Shown here piece by piece: positions 12,413 to 25,206 of a stretch of DNA of 45,075 bases. This DNA comes from Nephromyces sp. MM_2019 (lineage: Eukaryota > Apicomplexa > Aconoidasida > Nephromycida): the NCBI GenBank assembly GCA_015657535.1, contig JADHZB010001943.1, positions 10,306-55,380 on the forward strand, in the 5' to 3' direction. Position numbers and translations under genes: made by a program. How positions within the stretch are numbered: the first letter of the stretch is position 1; each line of letters begins with the position of its first letter. The notes beneath the pieces were generated by a model. It was not told the origin of the DNA. It searched no databases and was given only the letters and a program-made list of their open reading frames with translations.

Positions 12413-14867
12413 TTTTTTGATACAAAAACTTTCAAATTTAATTTTTTTGTATACACATTTTCAGATGCGTGGGTATGGGTGTGTGTGTGTATCAAATTTA
12501 ATTTCAATGTCTATATGTATTCATTTATACTTGTAAGTTTCATTTACGTAGATCTATTTATTTCTATATATTGAATTTATTTATGTGTGAGAATTATGCT
12601 TAATCATGCACTTGTGTTTGCCTACCATTATGTGTGATCATGTATATCTTTGATCTAGTATATATATATATGTACATACTTATTTCGATATTTTTATTCT
12701 ATTTGTGTATACCTGTGCTCATCTCTAACTTAATGTGTAACATTTATATATGTGTGTTTATATTTATATATACATTACGATATGTATATGAGTGTGTTGA
12801 TATATATCCGTGTGTGTATTTTTATCAAAACAAATTAATGTAGATTTTAAAATGATTATTAGGTGTATATGTGTGAGCTATTTTTTTAACTTCAACAACA
12901 TTGATGTGTGTATGATAGATTGAATTTGGATATAGACTGATAATTGTATGATGCTAGGTCTTATTAGTGAGTTTATGTGTGTGTATATATATATTTATAA
13001 ATCTATTTGCATTCTTTGTAAGATTTGTGTTTCTTTTAAAGGTAGTTTTATGATTTATTGTGTTTGTTCAAATAATTTATACTTAAAATGTATTTTAAGG
13101 TGCTATATATATTTATTAAATTGATTATTAGTACTTCTTATACACTAATTGTATGTATGTTTGCCTATTTGTGTGTACTACTAGTATAATATGTATCATA
13201 GTTCAATGTACATGTGTGTGTATTATAATCTAAAACATGTATGTATCTTATAAACTAATATATGTATGCAATCAAATAAGTTGATATGTTTGCCTAATGT
13301 TAAAGGCTAATATGTGGATATGCAGCATAGTATAAAACGGTTAGATTTTTTTTGCACTGTATGTGTTTAGATGTGTTCACAAGTGTAGTATGTGTGTATT
13401 AATCTTAGGTTATACATGTTTTTATTAATCTTTGGAAATATATGTATTTATTAATTTTAGAATCTATACATGTATATATAAGTATGATAGTACTTTACCA
13501 CTATGTCTATATGAGGATAACACTACTAAAAGTAAGTCTACACATATTTATGTGTTTGTGCGTAATATCCATACACACAAAACGGGAAAGTAAATAAAAA
13601 AGGTGTACATACACTCAAATATAATTAATGCTAGCTATACTTGAAACTGGATCATGCTAGTACTAGCAAGATGAGAATATAATAACTTGCAAAAACTATT
13701 TAAAAATTAACACTTATGAATTTCAATGAAATACAAGAATCCATGAAACATAAGAATTCATAAAGAAGAATTTATGAAGAAAAATATGAAAATCATATAA
13801 ATAAAGAATTTAAGAAGGAAAAAGGAAATTAGAAGGCTTATTGTTTAAAACCATGAAAATAAAATTTATTTACAATTTACAAATACATGAAATTTCGACC
13901 TCTATGCCTCTCCAAAACTTAAATAATTATTTTATAGACGAAATAGTAATTATTTGGTTTGCATTTTTATTCACGCTTTTAACTCGAACATTATTTAACA
14001 CGAAAAATAATTAAAAATTGTCTGTGACCTTCCACACTACTACACATTGCTTACCATTTTGCTAAGATATATACACTACAAAAAGTCTATCCTCTCCTAT
14101 TAATAAGGTTAGACTAGTTAAAAGTCATCATCACACATTGGTAGCTAGAAATGGGTAGATAGATACTTTAAATTACAATCACCCTATATTTAGCCTAAGT
14201 TATCACAGTGTTTGTGTAATACTACTCTGATGTGCATCAATAAAATGTGTTTGCGCTTTTGTGATAATGCTGTGTACCGGGGGTGTGTGTGTATGTATAC
14301 CTTGAATGTGTGTATGTTGTATACCTTGAATGTGCGTATGTAATAAGATTATGCTATGTAATTGCGTGAATAATCATTGCAAAATATTTTTGTACGTGTA
14401 AAACGTTAGCACAAATCAATATGTAAAACTTACCCAAGCATGCGCCCAAGTATTATATAAAACACCCGCTTTGTTATTTGATAAATTAATGACAACGAAT
14501 TTTGATCTTCCTTCTACTTATTATATAAACATATAGTACAAACGCCACTATAAACTTAACATTTTTATAGCAAAAAATTCACACACACGCACACACACTC
14601 ATCCTCTTAAATACAGTCAAACTATCTTACATTCATATAATATCTTATACCCATTTGTACACTCACTACAACATTGATGTACATAATTTATATTTAGCAT
14701 AACACAACCCCATTATTACTCATCTTCCTACATTTTCACCAGTACACACATCCACCCTGACTCCCCTTTACACACATTAACCTATAGCCACACACACAAA
14801 CATATCCACCTTTATAAACATATATATACATATACACTTCTTAAAAACTTTTACCCTTATTATCAAA
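12413..14867. other. Intergenic, J-domain gene to eIF3g
   Basis: TG-rich with TA runs up to about 13560, then an A-rich, repeat-poor stretch (about 13580-14240). A short TG patch at about 14280-14340 follows, and the sequence is CA-rich from about 14570 to the eIF3g start. No gene recognised. Confidence 0.6.
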
Positions 14868-17391
14868 ATGGACACAAAACGTAAGTTATAATCACTTCGA
14901 CCTAGCAATCCCACACACAGACATACACACCTACACAGTCACCAACATACACACCTATACACACACCAATACAAACACTAAAACACAGTTCAACCCCACA
15001 CACACAGACACATACACACACTCACATACACTCACACACACAGACACATACACACACTCACATACACTCACAAACACATAATCTCTTATTGAACACAATT
15101 ACACACAGACAGACTCACCCTTTATAATCCTAGCTACACTAAGTATACATATATATATATATAACCTCTCTTCTAATATATATAATCAATATACATACAA
15201 GTATATATTGACATAAATACATGTGTGCATTTGTGTACAGAAAGATGGACTGATATCATAGAAGATAGTGATGACGGTTTTTCAGATTTTGATCCCATCA
15301 GCACGATCAAAGCCGATGAAAATGGCATTATTACTTCGATAAGTTACCAAAAAAATTCAAAGGGTGAAGACATTAAGGTATGTGTGTGTGTCTGTGTGAA
15401 TATAATTAGATTTGCAGTTTATATTAAATATACATACATATATCCATTGGTAACCTGTGTGTATATATGTAAATATAAGTATAAGTATGATTATATAGCT
15501 AAATTTGTGCTGTGAGTATTTATACTTTGACTACTGAATAACATTATATATATAGATATATATTTATGTATAAGATGTGTTTGTAAATATGATAAGATTT
15601 AGATCATTTACACCTATTTATTAGTCTTAACACCTTTGTTTTTAAAATATGAATAATTTAGGTAACAAAAAAAATCAAAGTTACTGAAAAATTTATAAGG
15701 AAAAACAAAGCAATCAAAACACGAGAAAATTGGGCACTATTTGGCGATGTTGATAGATTTGAAAACGTATGATTAATAATAATTTTTATTCTATAAACTA
15801 TATTGTTAACACCCACCATTTATATATACACACTTTAGTTCACACAAACTGAAGATATCTATTTTGATATGCCCAAGAAAGGCAACAGACTTTTTCAAGG
15901 AGATGATGAAGATTTTGATTACTTACAAGTATGCATTTTGTGCGTGTATGTGTATCGGTGTGTGTGTTAGTGTGTGTGTATTTGTATGTGTATTGATTGT
16001 GTGCTAGTGTGTGTATTTGTGTGTGTGTATATTTCTATGTGTGTATGTATATTTCTATGTGTGTGTGTGTATTTCTACGTATGTACATCTGTGTATGTAT
16101 CTCTATGTATGTGTGTGTGTGTAATTTATCATTAATATCAGAACCAACATATCCTTTTTTGGTGTAAAATTCTACTTCTTTATGTATGTTTGTGCTTAGA
16201 ATGAATTAATTTTACTTTTATATTTGTTTACATTTTGTAAATCTTATGTATTTATAATATACATTTTTCGTAACTGTTTATTTACATAGGATCCCACCTT
16301 CTTAAAAGAGAAGAAAGAGATAAAAGCAAAACTAAAAGATTATAAAGATGATCTTGAATTAGCTGTAATTATACTTATTTTAAATTTTAAACACCACACA
16401 GAAAATTATGTTTATATGTGTACATTTAAGCACATCTATCTAATCATATATGTATATGTTATATGAACGTAATGTATTGTATTTGAAGAAACATTATCGT
16501 GTACTTATACTTCAATATATACACACATTTACAGCAAGATGCATCGAGGAAAGAAACGGACAAGCGCACAATCAAACCAACAGATAGACAAGAACGAGGA
16601 AACTCAAATGTATGTACAAAAAAAGCTTTGATTGATTTAAATTATTCAGTTAAAAATAAAAATCTTAATTTTATTAATGATCAAATAAACATTATAAGCT
16701 CATTTTAGTTTTTACTGCACGCATCTGATAACTCTATGATTGTATCGTAGTGGGTACCTACTTTGATGACATATACTTATACAAATAAACATTTACACAT
16801 TTTATTATACAGAATAAACAAGAAGATTGTACTGTAAGAGTGACCAACTTATCCGATTATGTATACGAGCAAGACATCAAAGATTTATTCTCTAAGATTG
16901 GAGAAGTTAGCCGTGTTTATCTTGCAAGAGATAAGTAAGTTCTTTTTATTTTTCTTTTCAAAATTCTTAAATTATTGTTAATATTATAATATTTAAAATA
17001 TACACACACACTTTATACCTTATTAGCATATGATAACAAATACTTTTTCCCACATATATAATATCGCCCATCTTTATTTTAAACTCATTTTTCAGAGAGA
17101 AAAATAACACAAAGGGTTTTGCTTTTGTAACATATACAAATTCTGAAAATGCTGCAAGGGCTATTTCTCATCTTAATAGGCATGGTTACGATAACCTTTT
17201 ACTTACAGTAAGTTTATGTATATATTATATATAAAACACACTCTATATATAAAACAATATATATTATTATCATAATGAAATTTATATAATTATACTCTAT
17301 ATACACATGACTCATAATTTTCTCATCTATTTTATAAACATTTTTATATTTATAGGTTGAATGGGCTAAGCCATCTAATCGTGATAAATAA
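14868..17391 (+). CDS. EIF3G: Translation initiation factor eIF3 subunit G
   Basis: eIF3g is the RRM subunit of eIF3; it binds eIF3i and takes part in scanning and ribosome recycling. Nine exons: 14868-14880, 15241-15377, 15662-15766, 15839-15928, 16290-16364, 16535-16609, 16813-16934, 17096-17207, 17356-17391; 254 residues. The N-terminus reads RWTDIIEDSDDG, a degenerate form of the SWADQVEE-type start. KTRENWALFGD corresponds to the conserved RKNWKKFG segment. The C-terminal RRM (about 172-249) has RNP2 VRVTNL and RNP1 KGFAFVTY and ends VEWAKPSNRDK, as in other eIF3g proteins. The CCHC-like zinc knuckle (CRxC...HWTxxCP) between these parts in animal and fungal eIF3g is not seen; that region is a charged Lys/Asp/Glu linker. 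Exon 1 is only 13 bases, so the first intron follows the fourth codon. Confidence 0.93.
14998..15071 (+). repeat. 36-bp tandem duplication within CA-rich intron 1 of eIF3g
   Basis: The string beginning cagacacatacacacactca occurs at 15005 and again at 15041, a spacing of 36 bases. It lies inside a long interrupted CA tract. Likely a slippage product. Confidence 0.75.
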
Positions 17392-19270
17392 ACTTATTAA
17401 TATCTATCTTCCCTCTATTTTTAGCTCTCTTTTTTAAAGAAAAAATTTAATTTACTTCATTTAATTACTTTTTTTTAAACATAAAATGGGGGATTGGGTA
17501 CTATCCCCTCGTAATCTTTACACAAATTAATATACTTATTTATCTCAAAAATTAATAACATTTAAATTCTAATATTAATTATTATTATATGATTTTATAT
17601 AAAAATAATTTATATAAAATCATATTATTCAAATACATTATTGTTAAGTAAAATTCTGTACATTTTACATCATAGCCTAATCAAAGTATTGTAGCTTAGA
17701 GTATTATTTATAATTTATGTTATTTTAAAACTAAACAAAAAATTGATACAGAAATATGTTATTCGTATACAAGAATACATTGCTCCTTCATGATTGAACT
17801 CTTACTGGCTTTTAATAAACATACAATGCAATATTTAAGCAAATAGTGATCTAAAATACAATCACATATAATGTTATATACAAATACATATAATATCGTA
17901 GTAGATGTATACGTATGATACAGTATACAAATACACACAAAACAACATAGATTTAGCACAAGAGCAAATAATGACGGGATATATAGCTATTTGTTCACAT
18001 TAAGTTACAAGTAAAGACATATTAATCTACCAATAGATACATAATTTACACAAGCATATACAAAAAGGAACATAGATGGGTAGACTTAACGGTAGGTATA
18101 CAATACTCAAATATGCTTTATAATAGGATTCATAAGCAGTGAAATGTATATTTAATAATTAAATTCACACATCTTAAAATTATACCGACTTGATTCATTT
18201 ATTATTAATCAATAATCAGTCATTCATGTATACTGAAACATAAATTGATCAATTTTAAAAGAAATTCCCAGAATTTAGTAAATTATTCTTAGAAATAATT
18301 ATCTTTTACAATTTTTGTTTTATAAAAATTAAGTGTTAATAGAAACTTTAAGACACACAAAAGCACTCATTTTATTAACTCAAATTTCAAGTAGTGTGCT
18401 TATAGCATCAGATGCTTATTATTTAAAATGATAAACGTTCAACTTAATAAAAGATATTTGAATAGTTAAGTTAAGTTCCATGATATTAGGCGGTTTGATA
18501 TAAAAATTTAGTATGAATTGTCAATTCTCATTATTGAAAAGAAATTGACGATTGTTATATATATAATTCAAGCTGCAATTTCAATTAGTAAAATTAGAAA
18601 GTACGAGATATTAAATTTTGCTTCAAATATATATTTCTTTGCAATTATTGTTTTACTTGAATAATTCGAATTATTTTTTAAAGTGCTTGTAAATGATTAA
18701 TTTTTTCCACAAGTTTATTTTTGCTACTTAACTCTGCAATCCATTACAAAGTTAAACGACACAATATGCATATATATATGCAGTTAAATAGGATACATTA
18801 ACATCACATATAAGTGACACATACACACACATGTTAAGTAAAAAATAATTGCACAAATTGTGTATAAACCTACCATGGTTGTTAAACAGGCCATTTCACT
18901 TTGCTTTGACATTATATATATATAGGTTATCATTTAACATCGAAACATCAAATTAAAACTCGAAGATATATACAATAGATTGTTTTCAATTATATAGTGG
19001 TCTTTGTTTTAACTCCAAAAACACTTTTGATTTGAAACACAAAGACATTTTATTTTACACACCCTACTTATTTACCTAAATTTAGTGATAAAAAAAAAGC
19101 GCTTGCGTATATATTTCAAAGTTTTGCATTTAAGTGTAGGCACACTTACATCATCAAGAAATATATATCTATTTTAGAATCATTTATATTTATTGATCTT
19201 TATTTTATTGTACAAAACTCCACGATTCATATTCACATTTATCTTCTATGTGTAAGCACATATCTCAAAG
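17392..19270. other. Intergenic, eIF3g to Lon
   Basis: AT-rich, largely non-repetitive sequence containing one strong inverted repeat at 17587-17625. Minor CA repeats occur near 18820. No coding frame of convincing composition on either strand. Confidence 0.6.
17587..17625. repeat. Inverted repeat: 17-bp arms, 5-base loop
   Basis: Arms 17587-17603 and 17609-17625 are exact reverse complements (left arm begins atatgattttatata), with loop aataa. It lies about 200 bases after the eIF3g stop codon, so it could be a hairpin in the 3' untranslated region or just beyond it. An AT-rich chance hairpin cannot be excluded. Confidence 0.8.
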
Positions 19271-22200
19271 ATGGCCGTCTTGTTAGTCCAACAGAACCTC
19301 CTACGAAACTACCTTCAACTAAATTTCACACAACTAAACTTGCAGTATGCCTTACCTATCCTTACACACATTCAACAGAGGTGTAACTATACTTCATCCT
19401 CATCCCGCAATCGTCAATTTCTACCAAACCTTCAGCCTAACCAATACCCATCTTCTCGGAGAACACAGCGTCGCCCTAACTCATCCAACATAAGTCAAAC
19501 AAATGAGAACAAATCGAATGGTGTACATGCCACAGCAAGTCAACGGAGTGCTGAACACGCGGCCAAGGCCTCCAATAATCTCACCCCTCCAACATCCAAT
19601 GACACCAACCCAAAAATTCGTACTGACCTAACTGAGGATTTAAAGGTTGAAAGAAAATTTGACACCTATCAACTGTTTTTTAATCGTAGATATTCTAATG
19701 ATCCTCGTTTCAAAAATTTCTCTCTTCTTACTCAAGCTGAAAACGCTCCTGAATCTACATCAAACACACCACCACCACCGCCTACACTCTATAACTCTGG
19801 TCCACTATTCTCCAAGTTATTTGTACTACCTCTCTATCGTAAACCAGCTTTCCCGGGATTTTATCAAATACTACAAATCCAAGATCAAAGTGTATTTGAC
19901 TTTTTAGTTGATTTGAAGAAAAACCATGGCCAAAACCACGTAGGTGGCTTCTATGTTAAAAGGGAAATCGAAGAGGCATCAGGTATTAGTTCAACACATT
20001 CACAAAACTCTGACTCCCCACCATCTGTGGCCACTCTTCGAAGGGATGCAGGGAAGGTTGAAACACTCAATGACATTCATAATGTTGGCTCCGTTCTCCA
20101 TCTATTGAACTTCATTCCTCACTCTCACATAAATGGTGGCCAAGTAGTTGTAATGCCTCATAAGCGCATAAAAATAACAGATGAGATAGTATACGCCTCT
20201 CTGGAAGCTCAAACACCCACTACTGAGAAAAGCTCAGATAAATTAACATCGGAAACAGATGAGGCAGGCTTAGTTAGCCAAGAGACTATTGTAGCTCTGG
20301 ATGAAAAAATTGATAACCAGAGCACAAAGGGTCTAAATGATTCTTCACCACTATTTAGTGTTCAAATTGAATATATAAAAGATGAACTATCCCGATTCGA
20401 TGCGAATGATGTACATAAAGCACTTCACCTTGAAATCATATCCACAATGAAGGACCTCTTAAAAACGTCTTTCTTTTACAAAGAACATTTTGATCAAGTA
20501 TTTTTTATGAAATTTAGACTATTTAAAACAAACAATGATTAATTTGATTTGCTTTTATTAGGTTATCCAATTTTATAACCTTGACTATCCACATAAACTT
20601 GCTGACCTAGTTGCTGGTATGTCTTTAGCAAGAGGTGAAGAACTACAGGCCGTCCTCGAAGAATTCGACATAGGAAAACGCTTACAATTAGTCTTAGAAA
20701 TTGCTAAGAAGGACTTGGAATTCGCAAAGCTACAAGTTCAAGTTAAAAATAGCGTTGAAAAGAAAGCAAGCAAGGAACAGAGACGTTATATTTTAATGGA
20801 ACAGCTCAAATTCATAAAGCGTGAGCTTGGAATAGAAAAGGATGACAAACAAAGCATAATCCAGGGTTTTGAAGAAAAGTTAAACAATTTTAGGCAGCAT
20901 TTACAACCTGAGCAACTCAAAACAATTGAGAATGAAATTTCAAGATTCTCTTCACTTGATCCAATGAGCTCAGAATACAACATAAGTAGGACATATCTCG
21001 AATGGTTAACCAATATCCCTTGGGGACAGTACACACAGGACAATAACGACATCAATGAAGCCGAAAAAGTTTTAAATGAGGATCATTATGGTCTTAATGA
21101 TGTAAAAGACCGCATATTAGAACTAATGGCGGTTAATGTATTAAAAGAAGATACACAGGGTAAAATCATATGCCTTGTAGGGCCACCTGGTGTTGGTAAA
21201 ACTTCTATTGGTAAATCAATCGCACGCTCACTTGGTAGAAAATTTTATCAATTCAGCCTCGGCGGTTTATCTGATGTCGCCGAATTACATGGCCATAGGC
21301 GTACATATGTTGGATCCATGCCAGGAAAGCTTATACAGGCTTTAAAACACACACAGTCATCCAACCCTGTGATTTTATTAGATGAAATTGACAAGCTAGG
21401 AAGAGACATGAGGGGTGACCCTGCATCTGCATTATTGGAAATTCTAGATCCTAGCCAGAATTCAAGCTTCCGAGACCACTACTTGGATGTTCCAGTAGAC
21501 CTATCCAAGGTTTTATTTGTTTGTACAGCAAACACACCTGATACAATTCCTGGCCCACTCCTTGATAGATTAGAGATCATACGTATAGCAGGATACATAT
21601 TTGAAGAAAAATTGACTATCGCTAATCAGTACCTTATACCTCAAACAAAGCAGTCCACAGGTGTAAAAGAAGAACAACTATCTATAGAAGAACGAGTTAT
21701 CCCAAAATTGGTCAGGGATTATTCTCGTGAAGCAGGTGTCAGAAATTTACTTAAATTGATTGAACGCATATATAGAAAGACTGCCCTACAAATTGTCAGG
21801 TATTAATTTTGAGCATATAGTTGGATAATTATTAATTCTAAACATAAGATTCTAAGCCACAAAATAATAAACCTTTAATATTTTTCAGAGGAATTGAACC
21901 ACCAATCTTTATCACTCTAGATAACCTGCCAAAATTTGTAGGACAACCATACTTCCATTCTGAGCGATTATTTGAAGAAACTCCTCCAGGAGTTGTTATG
22001 GGATTAGCCTGGACACAAATGGGCGGTGCGACGCTCTACATTGAGGCTACAGGAAGGATGATAGAAAATCAGCACAATGAAAATTCTTCAAAAGAAAATG
22101 AAAAGTAACACTCCTTTACACATATCTCGTAGATTGCATTATTAAATCAATAGAAAGTATCCAGAAACTCTATTCACTTTGGAATCGGTCAATTGATTTT

Positions 22201-23350
22201 CAAATCGTTTGAAATACACTTTATAAGAAATGCTCTGATACATAACTTTTCCAAGAATGTCTAAGAATCTTAAGCTTAAAATCTTCTTTATCATACATAC
22301 AAGAAAGTATTCATAATTGCTTTCATTATGTAAATTATATACAATTAATTTTCCAGAAGGCTTACGGACAGTCTTTCGGGTACTTTGAAGGTAACCGGCC
22401 AACTAGGTTCGGTAATGAATGAATCGAGTCAAATAGCTCTAACATTCAGTCGAAATTTCTTACAAAGAATTGATCCAAAAAATCCATTTTTAGACCAAGT
22501 ATGATACTATTCTGACAATTTAAATCACAAATATTTTCAGTTTTCTTAAGTTTAAATTAAATATATATCTTCGGATCTTAATAAATCAAATGGCCATTAT
22601 CAAAAATAATTTTTATTAAACCTCATATAAATAAATATTTCATACTTATTTACGTTTTCTAGGCCCATATTCACCTCCATGTACCTGAAGGAGCTACACC
22701 AAAAGATGGGCCAAGTGCAGGTGTCACTATGGCAACTTCTCTTATTTCCTTAGCAACCAACAAATCTGTTAAAAAAAATGTAGCTATGACAGGAGAATTA
22801 ACCCTCACAGGTAAAGTATTAAAAATAGGAGGTCTTAAAGAAAAAGTGATTGCAGCAAAAAGAGAAAATGCTAATGTGAGTAAAACTAACTTATCAATCC
22901 CTTATTGGATAATATATATCAGTTTGATAAATCTATTGAATAATACCTCATTCCTTGGTTTCGCATTCCAAGAAGAGATAAAGCAATTTAAGACAATACA
23001 TAACTCATTCATCCACATCTAATTACACAAAACCAAAATTAATATTTTTTTCAATTTTCTTTTTATGTAGATTTTAATTTTCCCATCGAATAACAAAAGA
23101 GATTTTGAAGAACTCGATGAAAATATAAAGGTCTACTATATTTATTAATATCCAAAAATCAAATAATAATATTAAGTCGGATACTAGCTATTGACACATG
23201 TTTAAAATGCTAAAGCTACGTTTTTATTAATTTTTATCATAAACAATCACACAGTCATAATTATATTTCCTCGATAAACAGGCGGACCTCGATGTTCATT
23301 TCGCAGACACTTACGATCAAATATATGAACTTGTTTTTAATCACCAATAA
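19271..23350 (+). CDS. LONP1: Mitochondrial Lon protease (ATP-dependent)
   Basis: Lon is the hexameric AAA+ serine protease of the mitochondrial matrix that degrades misfolded and oxidised proteins. Exons: 19271-20497, 20562-21799, 21889-22104, 22357-22498, 22663-22875, 23071-23130, 23282-23350; 1054 residues. The N-terminus is Arg/Gln/Asn/Ser-rich with almost no acidic residues, as in a mitochondrial presequence. A Lon substrate-binding domain follows ([14 protein letters not shown] at about 178-191), with low-complexity linkers. The central coiled segment includes [20 protein letters not shown]+ motifs: Walker A GPPGVGKT at 616-623 and Walker B VILLDEID at about 679-686, then [17 protein letters not shown]. 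The protease domain has [15 protein letters not shown] and TPKDGPSAG with catalytic Ser959, and GGLKEK with catalytic Lys1002, so both members of the dyad are intact. The protein is slightly longer than human LONP1 (959 residues) because of its N-terminal linkers. Confidence 0.97.
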
Positions 23351-24555
23351 TATAATCGATCTTGGAATACTATGTGGAATGTCAGATATATTTCTGACAA
23401 CACTAACTCGTTTAATTTACAAGGAATTCAATGTGCTAATAAATTTTATCCTTTTTTTATTGAACATACTACATAAACATTTCTAGATAGATATCGAATT
23501 ACCAACAGGAATACTATTTCCACATGGCTATCAAAACCTATTCCGGCAATATTAATTAGAAAATATTCGCTAAGGAATTCTAATTTTAATCAGTATTAAA
23601 AACAAAATATATACAGGAGCTCAGCAGTTAAGAGCATAAATAAAATCTATATCTTATATATGGACACTATCTAAAGAACTCCACCTAAATTAAAAATATA
23701 AAGATTTTACCAAATATTAGAATCCATGTATCTAATAAATTTTTTAAAGTTAAATACATTTCGGTCATTACCTTAGATGTTCCCTATTTAAATTCATTAT
23801 TACTAATTCATATATGTGTAAAAATAACCTAAGAATTCACGAGAAATCAGAAAACAACCTTGACTTTTCATCTCAAAATATATATATTCTTGCACTTAAT
23901 CATTTTCTATCCATATTTTTTTATCCAACAAAATGTTATTCAAAATTGGGAATTATTAAATCAAACAATAATTATTTATATATATAAACTAATAATTAAT
24001 ATTAATAAGATAACAATTACATGCAGATTTTGCACTGTTTTATTAAAACATTTCTCATATGCAAACTGCTTCCAAGATGTTCTTCAAATGAATTATTAAA
24101 ATTTGCTTATTTATAATTTAAGTATTTTTCTAATAAAAATAAATCCCAAGCTATATATAATTATTTTGAGAATTTTTGGGAGCTTTTTCAAATTTAATTT
24201 GAGAGGTTATAAATGAGATGAATTTTTGTTTTTAACTCGTTTTCTGACAGGGTTAAAACAGTTCTAAAGTGCTTGTGAACAAAAGGAATTATTAATGGGC
24301 AGGATATTTGAAATAATTTTTGTATGATTTCAAAAAAAGTTGTTCAAAGGCTTTATTGAAAATTGAAAGAATAATTTTGTAATGTTATGTTAAAGTAGTG
24401 TTTGGAAATCGTTGAGAATTACAAGTTGTCAAGATTAGTTCTAAAAAACAAAATTTAGATACTGAGGGTTAAAAGTAAGTAAACTTATCATCATGTTAAC
24501 AGGGGAAATGTCTTTTATAAATTGAGTCAATTCTGCTTAACTGCTTAAAAAAGTT
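23351..24555. other. Convergent intergenic region, Lon and NAC alpha
   Basis: AT-rich sequence between two converging genes; it presumably holds both 3' untranslated regions. An open frame at about 23860-24099 encodes only Ile/Tyr/Phe/Asn-rich AT-derived sequence and is not supported as a gene. Confidence 0.6.
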
Positions 24556-25206
24556 CTATCTAATTTTGTTTGATTGTTCCTCAAAAATATAAAGTATTGC
24601 ATCTACTAAATCTCCCTTTGCTCTCAGAGCTTTAACAGCTTGGGCACGCGTGCAGCTGCATTGTTCAATTACTGCATTGATGTTGTCAGGTGATATTCCT
24701 GTTTCATCAACAAATTCTTCTTCTTTCTCTTCCGTATCTACTTTATTAACTTCAGGTGTATCTTGAGGGGGAGAAATAGGAGTATTGATATATCTATTGG
24801 CAGCTTCGCTTGCAGGGTGTGGTGTGCTATTGTCTTCTATAGCAGCTTCACCGAAAATGACATAAGAGTCTGTGCCGGGTACTTGGTAGATATCAGGGTT
24901 ATTGATTACGAAAGCAATAACCTTCGATCTCTTCATAACAATCTTCTTTATACCAGTAACTGGTTTTAAGCCTAGTTTACTCATTTGTTTGCGAACTTTT
25001 TTTTCATTCTTGTTAAGCTTGGCCCTATGCTCACTGGGTTCAGTGGTTGTGGCGGCGCCTTCAGCATTATTCTTAGTCATATCAGTGTTTTGCTCATTAC
25101 CTTCAGCACCTGTATGTGAGTTCATCGTACCATCATTTTCATCTTCCAAGCTAGATGATGTTTCTTTCACCTTCTCGGGTTCTTTTGTAGTAGCATTCAT
25201 TTTCAC
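24556..25206 (-). CDS. NACA: Nascent polypeptide-associated complex subunit alpha
   Basis: NAC alpha pairs with NAC beta (BTF3) at the ribosomal exit tunnel and shields nascent chains from wrong targeting. Single exon, 216 residues. An acidic, Thr/Asn-rich N-terminus (1-60) leads into the basic NEKKVRKQMSKLGLKPVTGI segment at the start of the NAC domain (about 66-125). That domain contains VMKRSKVIAFVINNPDIY and YVIFGEAAIED, close to the KRSKNILFVI...PDVY...YVIFGEAKIED pattern of the family. A linker with an acidic DTEEKEEEF run precedes a C-terminal UBA domain (about 172-212: ISPDNINAVIEQCSCTRAQA and following). Two in-frame ATGs (25206 and 25200) could start the protein; the first is given. 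The gene has no intron, unlike most neighbours, and ends in TAG. Confidence 0.96.
   Translation of the reverse strand: MKMNATTKEPEKVKETSSSLEDENDGTMNSHTGAEGNEQNTDMTKNNAEGAATTTEPSEHRAKLNKNEKKVRKQMSKLGLKPVTGIKKIVMKRSKVIAFVINNPDIYQVPGTDSYVIFGEAAIEDNSTPHPASEAANRYINTPISPPQDTPEVNKVDTEEKEEEFVDETGISPDNINAVIEQCSCTRAQAVKALRAKGDLVDAILYIFEEQSNKIR

Noticed and set aside
22142..22402. Antisense open frame overlapping a Lon intron and exon
   Set aside because: It crosses the well-supported Lon exon 4 on the opposite strand and resembles no protein.
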